A stretch of DNA of 14,608 bases, taken from positions 1 through 14,608 of the forward strand of contig JBEKZL010000276.1 in NCBI GenBank assembly GCA_049509915.1. Direction: 5' to 3'. This document shows positions 1 through 6,006 of this stretch, one piece after another. The number at the start of each line of letters is the position of its first letter. Position 1 is the stretch's first letter. Source of the DNA: JBEKYD01 sp049509915. Lineage in GTDB: Bacteria; Acidobacteriota; Terriglobia; Bryobacterales; Bryobacteraceae. Made by a program: the position numbers and the translations under genes. The notes under the pieces were generated by a model. It had not been told where the DNA came from and searched no databases. It saw only the letters and a program-made list of their open reading frames with translations.

Positions 1-71
1 ACGTTGCTCACATCGACGCAGGGTACTCGCCCTCACGCCTGAGTTAACGTCCTGGTCTAGCGGTTTATCGT

Positions 72-115
72 TGGCCGGTTTTGAAGTGACCCTCTATGGC
101 CGGTTTTGGGTGACC
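72..115. repeat. Tandem direct repeat, probable IS21-like terminal repeats
   Basis: Two copies of one motif lie 25 bp apart: TGGCCGGTTTTGAAGTGACC at 72-91 and TGGCCGGTTTTGGGTGACC at 97-115. They differ only by AA versus G before the GTGACC end. Several closely spaced copies of a roughly 20-bp transposase-binding repeat are typical of IS21-family and Mu-like element ends. No IstA or IstB coding sequence is inside the window, so the element is either cut by the window edge or is only a remnant. The IS21 assignment rests on resemblance; the repeat itself is directly visible. Confidence 0.5.
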
Positions 116-231
116 CCCGAGGCTATCGCCACCCTGGCCCTGAAACCGGCCGCAACGACCGCTGCCCCTGCGGCGGCGGCAAGAAATTCAAACAATGCTG
201 CCTCAATCAGCCCCAAACCGCCGCCGCCTGA
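85..231 (+). pseudogene. SEC-C zinc-motif protein, C-terminal remnant
   Basis: The frame is open from the codon after a stop at 82-84 to a TGA at 229-231 and has no ATG; a TTG at 106 is the only plausible start. Codons 148-201 read GRNDRCPCGGGKKFKQCC, a good match to the SEC-C motif, a short zinc-binding Cys-x-Cys...Cys-Cys element found at the C-terminus of SecA and of many small proteins (usual form GRNDPCPCGSGKKYKKCC). The residues before it resemble no known domain, and the frame runs straight out of the IS-like repeats at 72-115. The simplest reading is that the element cut off a SEC-C-tailed gene and left only its last 30 or so codons. The motif is clear; the pseudogene status is inferred. 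Confidence 0.55.
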
Positions 232-384
232 TTTCTCCCACGTGCTCGCGTCTGGGCCGGGGACGCGCAGTCCACGCTGGTTCCTACTTTCACCACGTCT
301 CCAAACCCTCGGGCACCGGGAGGCGCAATTGTATGTATTATTCGAATACATGGACGGAGGTCTGCGGTTCGACTAGACGGAGCC

Positions 385-1470
385 TCAATGCCCCCCGCTG
401 GTCTGCTGCCCGGGTGCAGCCGCATCTGCATAAACCATGATCTCCACTTCGCCCGTATCGGGCGCCCGATCCGTCTTTCCCAAGCCGATGGTTTTGACGC
501 GCGTGTCTTCCAGGCGGTAGTTCTTTACCAGATATTCGCGGACCACCGCGGCGCGGGCCAGCGTCAATTGATCTTCCTTGCCAGTGTCGCCCTTCATGCC
601 CGCCACGCCCGCCACCACCGCCAGTCCAAACGGATTGCCCTGAAGATATTGGCCCACCTGTTTGAGCGGCTTCTCATCCTTTAGCTTGGCGGCGTCGGGC
701 TTGTCGAAGAGATTCTTGCCGTCGAATTCGAAAGTCTTCTCGGGCGCCGCCGCGGGCAATTGATGGATGGCGTACTTGGTCAACTCGCTGGGATCGTCAT
801 ACCCACGCTTCTGGAAGTAGCCGCGCACCAGGAAATTGTGTTTTAGCGCTTCGGCCTCATCCTGAAAGGAGGAGGCGCTGGAGTTCACTTTCTGGTAAAG
901 CGACTTGTCGTTGATCAGCGCCCCCACGGTCCCCTGCCCTCGGTTGATCTTGCCGCTGATGGATTCGAGGTCTTTCGTCGAGCCCTGAATGTTCTTCACG
1001 GCGTCCTGCACCTGGTCCAGGATGCCATCCGCCTTCTTGAACATCGCCGACATCTCCAGCGGCGGTTCGCTCGGGATGGTGTCGCCGCTTTTCACCGGGC
1101 CTCCGTCTTTAGAGCCGGCGCTGACGGCGACGTACTGGTCGCCCACCAAACCCTCGGCCTGGATGGATGCGCGGGAGTCCTTCTTCACCACCGCTTGCGT
1201 CTCACGCGCCAGTTCCATCGCCACGGTCACCTTGCCGTTCGGCCGGTTGGGAAGACGGATATCGCGCACCGTCCCCTCTTTCATTCCGCCGACGCGCACT
1301 TCCGCGCCGACAGCCAACCCCGCCACGTTCTCAAACTCCGTGTTCAGGCGATAGGTGGAGCGAAAGCTCAGCCGATTGCTGCCGACCAGAAACACGCCGC
1401 CCGTCAGGATGGCTAGCGCGCCCACCACGAACAAACCTAATCGAACCGTACCGATGGTCTCAGCCTGCAC
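385..1470 (-). CDS. mlaD: MlaD-like MCE lipid-transport protein with OmpA-like C-terminal domain
   Basis: This is the substrate-binding component of an Mla-type ABC system that moves phospholipids between inner and outer membranes. Numbered from the GTG at 1470, a membrane anchor lies at about 6-31, followed by an MCE domain at about 39-120 with the characteristic GAEVRVGGMKEGTV. Next is a helical segment (about 142-220, including RGQGTVGALINDK) and a C-terminal OmpA-like domain at about 250-348 (LARAAVVREYLV, then VKTIGLGKT). MlaD of E. coli lacks this last domain. The GTG start is preferred because GGGGG lies just upstream and it overlaps mlaF by only 11 bp; an ATG at 1503 would add 11 residues (MSLCSNLWGCP) and lengthen the overlap to 44 bp. 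It is the last gene of mlaE-mlaF-mlaD. The Asp expected in the peptidoglycan-binding site of the OmpA-like domain appears to be Gly. MCE identity is near certain; the C-terminal assignment is moderately sure. Confidence 0.9.
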   Translation of the reverse strand: MQAETIGTVRLGLFVVGALAILTGGVFLVGSNRLSFRSTYRLNTEFENVAGLAVGAEVRVGGMKEGTVRDIRLPNRPNGKVTVAMELARETQAVVKKDSRASIQAEGLVGDQYVAVSAGSKDGGPVKSGDTIPSEPPLEMSAMFKKADGILDQVQDAVKNIQGSTKDLESISGKINRGQGTVGALINDKSLYQKVNSSASSFQDEAEALKHNFLVRGYFQKRGYDDPSELTKYAIHQLPAAAPEKTFEFDGKNLFDKPDAAKLKDEKPLKQVGQYLQGNPFGLAVVAGVAGMKGDTGKEDQLTLARAAVVREYLVKNYRLEDTRVKTIGLGKTDRAPDTGEVEIMVYADAAAPGQQTSGGH

Positions 1471-2209
1471 TGGACACCCCCACAAATTGCTGCACAAACT
1501 CATCCTGGCTCTTGCGCAATTGCGCGAAAGTTCCCTCCGCCACGATCTGGCCGTCGCGCATCAGCACCAGGCGGTCCGCAAATGTTTTGGCGCCACGGAT
1601 ATCGTGTGTCACCACGATGGCGGTCAGCTTCCGCTTCTCCTGCGACTTCACGATGAGATCGTCGATCTCCGCCGCGGTGATGGGATCGAGACCCGCGGTG
1701 GGTTCGTCGAACAACAGAATATCCGGATCGAGAACCAGCGCGCGAGCCAGTCCCACACGTTTTTGCATACCACCGGAAATCTCCGACGGCAGTTTGTGCG
1801 CATGCTCTTCCATGCCGACGCTCTCCAGAAGTTCGCGCACCCGCTCTCGCTGTTTCGCCTCGGGATTCCTGCCGTGGCTCAGCGGAAACGCCACATTCTG
1901 TTCCACCGTGAGGGAATCGTAAAGCGCTGCCTGCTGGAACAGGAAACCTATGCGCTTGCGGACCTCGTTCAGCTTTTCGGAGTCGAGCTTGACGATGTCC
2001 TGTCCGTGAACCTGGATGGAGCCCGAGTCGGGCGCTTCGAGCCCGATCAACAGCTTCAGAAGGACGCTTTTTCCGGTTCCGCTCTTGCCGAGCACGGCCA
2101 GGGTTTCTCCGCGCGCCACGCGCAGCGATACGCCATCCAGCACCTTCTGCGAGCCAAACGCCTTATAAACGTCGTTGACCGAAATGGGAGACTCGGCAGT
2201 CGCGGGCAT
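1460..2209 (-). CDS. mlaF: MlaF-like ABC transporter ATP-binding protein
   Basis: This is the cytoplasmic ATPase that powers the MCE/MlaE phospholipid transporter. All nucleotide-binding elements are visible in its 249 residues: Walker A GKSGTGKS (41-48), Q-loop FQQ (91-93), signature SGGMQKR (145-151), Walker B ILLFDE (164-169), D-loop GLDP (173-176) and the switch histidine in VVTHD (about H202). The SGGMQKR form of the signature and the FQQAALYDSLTVEQNV stretch after the Q-loop are typical of the MlaF/Mkl/Ttg2A subgroup rather than of generic importers. The ATG at 2209 has a strong Shine-Dalgarno, GAGGAGG, about 4 bases upstream. The start lies 9 bp downstream of the mlaE stop, and the 3' end overlaps mlaD, so translation of the three genes is probably coupled. 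Confidence 0.96.
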   Translation of the reverse strand: MPATAESPISVNDVYKAFGSQKVLDGVSLRVARGETLAVLGKSGTGKSVLLKLLIGLEAPDSGSIQVHGQDIVKLDSEKLNEVRKRIGFLFQQAALYDSLTVEQNVAFPLSHGRNPEAKQRERVRELLESVGMEEHAHKLPSEISGGMQKRVGLARALVLDPDILLFDEPTAGLDPITAAEIDDLIVKSQEKRKLTAIVVTHDIRGAKTFADRLVLMRDGQIVAEGTFAQLRKSQDEFVQQFVGVSSAG

Positions 2210-2218
2210 CGATCCTCC

Positions 2219-3028
2219 TCAGGAGTAAAGCACCAGAATCAACCGCACCAACAAGACGTCGGCCAGGATCACGAAAAGCGAGGACAGCACGACCGATCGA
2301 GTGGTCGAGCGCGCCACCCCGGCGGTGCCGCCGCGGGTGCGCATGCCCTCGAAGCAGGCTACCGTCCCGATAATCAGTCCGAAAACGGCGGTCTTCAAAG
2401 TCGGCGGCAGGAAGTCGGCAAAGCCGACGGTCTTGAAGCCAGTGCCGAAGAACAGATGGAGCGAGATGGACTCCTGCAAATTGTTGGCAACCCAACCGAA
2501 AAGGATGCCGAAGAAGTCGGCGGAGAGTGTAAGTAAGGGCAACATCAGGATGCAGGCCAGCACGCGGGTCGCTACCAGGAAGCGGAACGGATCGACGGCC
2601 GACGCCTCCATGGCGTCGATTTGTTCGGTGACTTTCATGGATCCAAGCTCCGCACCAATGCCTGCACCCACGCGGCCGCTGACGATGAGACCCGTGATCA
2701 CCGGGCCGCTCTCCCTTAAGATAGAGAACACAATCACCGCCGGCAGCATGGATTTGGCGCCGAAGCGGATCAGGCTATCGCGCGTCTCCATGGAAAGGAC
2801 GACCCCCGTGGCCGCGCCCGTCAGCGCTACCAGCGGAAAGGAAAGCGAGCCGATGACGTCGCATTGCCGCAGGAGTTCACGCCATTCGTAGGGCGGCTTG
2901 ACCGCGACACGCACCAACCTTGCGCAAAACCCGGCGATCTCGCCGAACCAGCCGAAGAACCCCGAGAGCCAGGCGTGGTCCAGAAGGCTACGGGGGATTG
3001 AGCGCAGGCTGTTAGCGGTAGCCGACAT
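2219..3028 (-). CDS. mlaE: MlaE-like ABC transporter permease
   Basis: This is the inner-membrane permease of the Mla-type lipid transporter. It has 269 residues, the usual length for the family. Several hydrophobic segments are visible (about 58-80, 95-118, 150-175, 185-200, and two near the C-terminus). The family hallmark stretch lies at about 117-141: SGRVGAGIGAELGSMKVTEQ followed by IDAME. The frame is open to an ATG at 3160, but the extra 44 residues do not resemble the family; the start at 3028 gives the usual N-terminal amphipathic region (SLRSIPRSLLDHAW). The Shine-Dalgarno there is weak (CCCGAG). This is the first gene of the operon, and its promoter should lie in the 119 bp shared with the divergent 49-aa gene. 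No mlaB or mlaC is present nearby, as is common in minimal mlaEFD clusters. Confidence 0.93.
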   Translation of the reverse strand: MSATANSLRSIPRSLLDHAWLSGFFGWFGEIAGFCARLVRVAVKPPYEWRELLRQCDVIGSLSFPLVALTGAATGVVLSMETRDSLIRFGAKSMLPAVIVFSILRESGPVITGLIVSGRVGAGIGAELGSMKVTEQIDAMEASAVDPFRFLVATRVLACILMLPLLTLSADFFGILFGWVANNLQESISLHLFFGTGFKTVGFADFLPPTLKTAVFGLIIGTVACFEGMRTRGGTAGVARSTTRSVVLSSLFVILADVLLVRLILVLYS

Positions 3029-3147
3029 ATTCTCGGGATGGAAGAAGCAAGTCGAATGCCAAGATCGACAAGCCAAAGCATGCTCCACATATGTGCGGTA
3101 GAAACCAGTGGTAGACGGCTTGCCCCAGATTAGGGCGGAGGCTTTCC

Positions 3148-3297
3148 ATGCTGTGGACAATTTTCGTAATCCTGCTCGTCCTCTGGTTGCTGGGTATGGT
3201 TACGTCGTACACGATGTACGGCTTCATTCACATTTTGCTGGTGATCGCCGTGGTGGTTTTGCTTATTAACCTGATACAGGGCCGCCGGGCCCTTTGA
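3148..3297 (+). CDS. Small lmo0937-family membrane protein (49 aa)
   Basis: This 49-residue protein begins MLWTIFVILLVLWLLGMVTS and ends in NLIQGRRAL. It is two hydrophobic helices (about 1-18 and 26-43) joined by a short SYTMYGFIH turn, with a basic tail. That layout and the wording W-LLG-VTSYT-GG/YGFIH-LLVIA match the small membrane proteins annotated as the lmo0937 family (DUF5670), which recur in many soil bacteria with no established function. GGCGGAGG lies 6 bases ahead of the ATG, a good Shine-Dalgarno. The gene stands alone, divergent from mlaE and convergent with the secreted protein at 3423-4217, and is followed by a strong hairpin. Family recognition is confident; function is unknown. 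Confidence 0.85.
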   Translation: MLWTIFVILLVLWLLGMVTSYTMYGFIHILLVIAVVVLLINLIQGRRAL

Positions 3298-3310
3298 TCC
3301 GGCGCAATAC

Positions 3311-3351
3311 CGGAGAGGGGCTGGTTTGTGCGACCGGGCCACCCCTCTCCG
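3311..3351 (+). terminator. Hairpin between convergent genes, probable terminator
   Basis: CGGAGAGGGG (3311-3320) pairs perfectly with CCCCTCTCCG (3342-3351), a 10-bp GC-rich stem with a 21-nt loop, 14 bp after the stop of the 49-aa gene. There is no T-run after either arm, so it is not a textbook intrinsic terminator. Its position between two converging genes suggests bidirectional termination or 3'-end protection. Confidence 0.5.
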
Positions 3352-3422
3352 CCGGGGCGGCGAGCGAACTGGGCTCCTCCATCGCGCCGGGCAAAGTGGA
3401 TCTTTCGCCCATCCCCATTCCG

Positions 3423-4217
3423 TCAATGCGCTTCGGTAGTTTCCCCCGGCCAAATCGGCCTGGCTAACTCAGTTACCCAAATCGGGCCACCTTCAAACGA
3501 CGGGCCCTCCGATTTCACGATTCCCGGACAGTCGCCCTGAGCGATCCAGACGCGGGTATCGGGCGGCTGTTTTCCCACCACCGAGGCCAGCACTCCCTTT
3601 ACGCCCCCGATATCCACATGGATCTTGTATCGCGTCGCCTTCTGCCGCATTGCGCCGATGGTGAAACTGTCCTCACCTTCCGCCGCGATTTCAAGTTTGA
3701 CTACCAGCGGTTTCGGCGTTGCCACCACCATCGATTGCGTGGTAGATTGCACGCCGGGCGGCAGGTTCTTGAGGATCACCGGCACGATGCCGTTGGCCAG
3801 GTCGGGGGGAGGCTTGATGCGGTCTTCATAGACTTTCGGTTGCCCGTTGTCGTCGGTCGTCTTCACGGTTACTTGCCCCGTCGATCCATTGACGGTCATG
3901 TCTATAGGATGTTTGAAGGCCGGTCCCTCTTGTACCAGACGATCGCTGATCACATGAAAGTGGCCGCTCTGGGTGAATACGACAGTCTCTTCCTGCAGGG
4001 AGCCATCCTTAAAACGAAACGTGAGACGGTTGGTGATCTGATTGGCCTTGGTGGGGAGTTGGGCGGAGTCGCCGCTGGCGATGACCTCGCCATTCACATC
4101 GGACAGCAGCAGGAAGCCGCGCACGATGCCTTCAGGCCGGCGGACAGCCACGGGTTGCGCGAGCAGCGCGGCGGCTCCAGCCAGCCCGAGAATCGCAATT
4201 CGTTGTGGGAAGGGCAT
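3423..4217 (-). CDS. Exported protein of unknown function
   Basis: This 264-residue protein has a clear signal peptide (MPFPQRIAILGLAGAAALLA, cleavage likely around the following QP). The mature part alternates hydrophobic and polar residues as in a beta-sandwich and has no membrane segment, so it is probably periplasmic. The last third contains TRYKIHVDIGGVKGVLASVV, then DTRVWIAQGDCPGIVKSEGP and GGPIWVTEL, which faintly recalls DUF3108-like periplasmic proteins; I cannot assign it firmly. The frame allows a GTG at 4223 directly abutting the upstream stop, but the ATG at 4217 is preferred because AGGTGG lies just before it and the signal peptide starts cleanly. It sits 6 bp downstream of the 4224-4499 gene, so the two form a small operon. 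Function is unknown. Confidence 0.8.
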   Translation of the reverse strand: MPFPQRIAILGLAGAAALLAQPVAVRRPEGIVRGFLLLSDVNGEVIASGDSAQLPTKANQITNRLTFRFKDGSLQEETVVFTQSGHFHVISDRLVQEGPAFKHPIDMTVNGSTGQVTVKTTDDNGQPKVYEDRIKPPPDLANGIVPVILKNLPPGVQSTTQSMVVATPKPLVVKLEIAAEGEDSFTIGAMRQKATRYKIHVDIGGVKGVLASVVGKQPPDTRVWIAQGDCPGIVKSEGPSFEGGPIWVTELARPIWPGETTEAH

Positions 4218-4223
4218 CGCCAC

Positions 4224-4499
4224 CTAGTGTTGGTCCGGATGCCCGTGCCGCCAGTCCCAGTATTGTTTCTGATCGCCTTTGTTGAGTTTGCGATAGTCGC
4301 GGTCCTCGTGGTGCGTTTCAGCGATCCACTGGTGGTAAGAGGCGCTTTCGCGGTCATCCCAAACGTGATAGTCGTGATAGTATGGGTCGTACACGCGATA
4401 TCCGGAATTGACGCGGACTGCGCAACCCGCGCCGATCACGGGCGGCAACAGCGCTGCCAACAGAAGAGCCGGAGAAAGAAAGAGTTTGCGGGAACGCAT
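4224..4499 (-). CDS. Small exported Tyr/His/Trp-rich protein, possible lipoprotein
   Basis: This 91-residue protein begins MRSRKLFLSPALLLAALLPP and continues VIGAGCAVRVN, a signal peptide with a Cys at the expected place for lipid attachment. The -3 residue is Gly rather than Leu or Val, so the lipobox is imperfect. The mature part is very rich in Tyr, His, Asp and Trp: YDPYYHDYHVWDD, then YHQWIAETHHEDRDYRKLN and QYWDWRHGHPDQH. The ATG at 4499 has GGAGG 6 bases upstream; a longer frame to 4574 adds an Arg-rich leader without signal-peptide character and is rejected. The gene leads a two-gene operon with the exported protein at 3423-4217. I recognise the general type from acidobacterial genomes but know no function; the His/Asp density would permit metal binding (speculation). 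Confidence 0.75.
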   Translation of the reverse strand: MRSRKLFLSPALLLAALLPPVIGAGCAVRVNSGYRVYDPYYHDYHVWDDRESASYHQWIAETHHEDRDYRKLNKGDQKQYWDWRHGHPDQH

Positions 4500-4696
4500 C
4501 GTTGACCTCCGTCGGCGGTGTTGCAACTCTGTGGCCGTTGCGCGCGACGGCAGCGGAACGGACAGACAAAGCATGCTGTTGGCCGCAATCAGCGAAATCC
4601 CGCAAACGTGTGGCTCTTTACGGATTTTGGCTGCAAGGCCCGAAAGTTTCCGTCGGCTATTGCATTAGTACACCGTTTCGGGAGTTCAGTAACGTA

Positions 4697-4729
4697 CGAG
4701 GGCAACCGCTCCCTTACAGTCGCGGCTCG
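4697..4729. repeat. REP-like imperfect palindrome
   Basis: CGAG (4697-4700) pairs with CTCG (4726-4729) and CCGC (4706-4709) with GCGG (4722-4725), separated on the left by the bulge GGCAA and closed by a 12-nt loop. The core GGCAACCGCTCCCTTACAGT followed by CGCGGCTCGG resembles a phrase I believe recurs between genes in acidobacterial genomes. The fold is visible; the dispersed-repeat status is an impression that needs a genome search. Confidence 0.4.
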
Positions 4730-4760
4730 GACCTGCGCATTTCCGAGATGGTATGAGAAG

Positions 4761-4830
4761 GCCGGTCTCCGGCGGGATGCAGTATGGTCCCAGTATACGC
4801 ACTCGATGAGGTGCAAAAAAGGAGACCGGC
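4761..4830 (+). promoter_or_regulatory. Inverted repeat masking the transposase ribosome binding site
   Basis: GCCGGTCTCC (4761-4770) and GGAGACCGGC (4821-4830) are perfect 10-bp reverse complements enclosing 50 nt. The right arm contains GGAG, the Shine-Dalgarno of the transposase ATG at 4832, so pairing would hide the start. IS elements often limit their own translation this way. Alternatively, because IS110-group elements carry their guide (bridge) RNA in the 5' noncoding end, this may be part of that RNA. Small internal pairings (GGGA with TCCC, GCAC with GTGC) make a compact structure plausible. Confidence 0.5.
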
Positions 4831-4831
4831 T

Positions 4832-5306
4832 ATGAAGAAGAATACCACTGCGAAGAAAAACTCACGGGCACGCATGAATGCGGATCGCAAGCAGGTTCGT
4901 CAGATGGCAGCCAAACAGAGGCTGACGATCGGGTTAGACCGCGGGGATCTCGCCAGTTGCTACTGCATTTTGGACGAAGGGGGAGAGATCGTAAGTGAAG
5001 GCCAACTGCCGACGAGCAAAGCCGGCTTGGATTCGTTGTTCGCCAAGATGCCGTCCAGCCGTGAAACTGATCACCCAGAGTGTGCACAAGAACGACCGGA
5101 TCGACGCGCAGACGCTGGCGCGGCTGGATCCGCAACTGCTGTCGCCGATCCGGCACCGTGGCGAGCAGGCGCAGGCCGACCTGGCGGTGATCCGGGCGCG
5201 GGCCAAGTTGATGGAAGGCCGCACTGAGCTGATCAACTGCGCCCGCGGGCTGGCCAAGCCGATGGGGGAGCGGCTGAAGAAATGCGATGCCGACCATGCG
5301 CAGTGA
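4832..5306 (+). pseudogene. IS110-family transposase, internally deleted and truncated
   Basis: The N-terminal part (frame from the ATG at 4832, GGAG upstream) contains LTIGLDRGDLASCYCILDEG, the start of the DEDD/RuvC-like domain of IS110-family transposases. It runs to KMPSSR near 5061. The family sequence resumes in another frame as VKLITQSVHKNDRIDAQTLA, then LSPIRHRGEQAQADLAVIRA and LINCARGLAKPMGERLKKCD, ending at 5306. About 35 codons between the two parts, including the segment that normally carries the catalytic Glu, are gone, and the loss shifts the frame. A further three residues seem missing in LARLDPQLL, where relatives read like LARLARIDPQLL. The whole C-terminal half, with the transposase_20 region and catalytic Ser, is absent, replaced by Uma2 sequence from about 5297. 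The element is clearly dead. Identity is from recognised motifs; deletion sizes are estimates. Confidence 0.85.
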
Positions 5307-5806
5307 ATACTACCAGGGTGAGACCCTTGCTATGGCAAGCGCCAGCGAAGTGCACAGTATTCTGGCGGATAACCTGGTCGTCGCGTTTCGCCTGAAGCTC
5401 CGCTGTGGCTCGTGCCGCTCCTACTCACGCGATATGCGTGTGCGGGTGAGCGCGACCGGACTGTATACTTATCCCGATCTGGCGATCGCGTGCGGCGAAC
5501 GTAAGTTCCTCGACGAGAACCGCGATACGCTCCTCAATCCCACCCTCATTGTCGAAATCCTCTCCCCAACCACGGAAGCCTACGACCGCGGCAGGAAGTT
5601 CAGTCATTACCGCACATTGGAATCCCTTCAGGAATACCTGCTGGTTTCCCGGGACCGCGTCCAGGTGGAGTGCTTCAGGCGCCAATCCACCGGCCAGTGG
5701 CTGCTGACCGCGGCCAGCCGCCTGGCACGTCACTTGCCTGGACTCAATCGGCTGCACCATTCCGTTAGCGGGTATCTACGAAGACGTTACCATTAAAGAC
5801 GATTAG
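5287..5806 (+). pseudogene. Uma2-family (DUF820) PD-(D/E)xK nuclease, truncated and frameshifted
   Basis: The open frame 5287-5796 reads RSEYYQGETLAM, DMRVRVSATGLYTYPDLAIA and LIVEILSPTTEAYDRGRKFS, the core of the Uma2 family of putative PD-(D/E)xK endonucleases. The likely catalytic Asp (YPD), Glu (VEIL) and a downstream Lys are still present. Two defects stand out. The usual 20-30 residues before SEYY are missing and replaced by IS110 sequence, so the ATGs at 5287 and 5296 are accidental. Near 5733-5741 the frame slips: the annotated end (SVSGYLRRRYH) is unlike the family, whereas frame +2 from 5741 reads DSIGCTIPLAGIYEDVTIKD and stops at 5804-5806, exactly the expected ending. One extra base near 5740 explains this. 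A 169-aa product could still be made, but loss of function is likely. Confidence 0.8.
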
Positions 5807-5876
5807 CTCTCTACCGCTTACCCGCCCTCCCAAGATTCCAATGCACGTGCCGCGCGCAGCGCTCTTTCATCCAGTG

Positions 5877-5895
5877 ACGGCCCCGCATGGGCCGT
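5877..5895. repeat. Perfect 7-bp hairpin downstream of the Uma2 remnant
   Basis: ACGGCCC (5877-5883) and GGGCCGT (5889-5895) are exact complements around the loop CGCAT. It lies 71 bp after the ancestral Uma2 stop. No T-run follows, so a terminator role is uncertain. Confidence 0.4.
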
Positions 5896-6006
5896 GTAGT
5901 TGAATCACAGAAAACGCAACAATATTCTCCCCATCCCTGCAGCCACTTACGGCCCTCACCTCTCTCCCACTCCCCACCCGCATCGTGCAGTATAGTCGGG
6001 AACTCG

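Larger units (their letters stand above)
1..384. other. Gene-free left edge with mobile-element debris
   Basis: This stretch has no convincing intact gene. Positions 1-70 carry only short frames; one reads VAHIDAGYSPSRLS and then stops, and I do not recognise it. Positions 72-115 carry two copies of a 19-20 bp repeat resembling an IS21-type terminus. Positions 148-231 encode a SEC-C motif without a start-proximal domain. Positions 232-384 hold nothing I can assign. Downstream of the mlaD stop codon (minus strand, 385) no terminator with a U-tract is visible. Confidence 0.6.
4500..4831. other. Intergenic region ahead of IS110-family transposase remnant
   Basis: These 332 bp separate the divergent small-lipoprotein operon from the transposase remnant. 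I see no protein gene. It holds a REP-like hairpin at 4697-4729 and a perfect inverted repeat at 4761-4830. The left part (4500-4690) must include the promoter of the 4499 operon, but no convincing -35/-10 pair stands out. The left end of the IS110 element should lie somewhere here; IS110 elements lack terminal inverted repeats, so I cannot place it. Confidence 0.5.

Noticed and set aside
41..120. Possible tRNA (TGGTCTAGCGGTTTA looks like a D-arm)
   Set aside because: No acceptor stem, anticodon arm or T-arm can be paired around it.
71..376. 101-aa open frame on the plus strand
   Set aside because: It crosses the IS-like repeats and reads the SEC-C segment in the wrong frame as Ala/Pro-rich sequence.
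1355..2536. 393-aa open frame on the plus strand
   Set aside because: It is antisense to mlaD, mlaF and mlaE; composition (His, Gln, Arg-rich) is typical of a shadow frame.
3029..3160. 44-residue N-terminal extension of mlaE
   Set aside because: The extension does not look like the family, and the shorter start gives normal length.
3618..4505. 295-aa open frame on the plus strand with a hydrophobic C-terminal stretch
   Set aside because: It is antisense to the two exported proteins, which have signal peptides and Shine-Dalgarno sequences; the hydrophobic run is a mirror of other codons.
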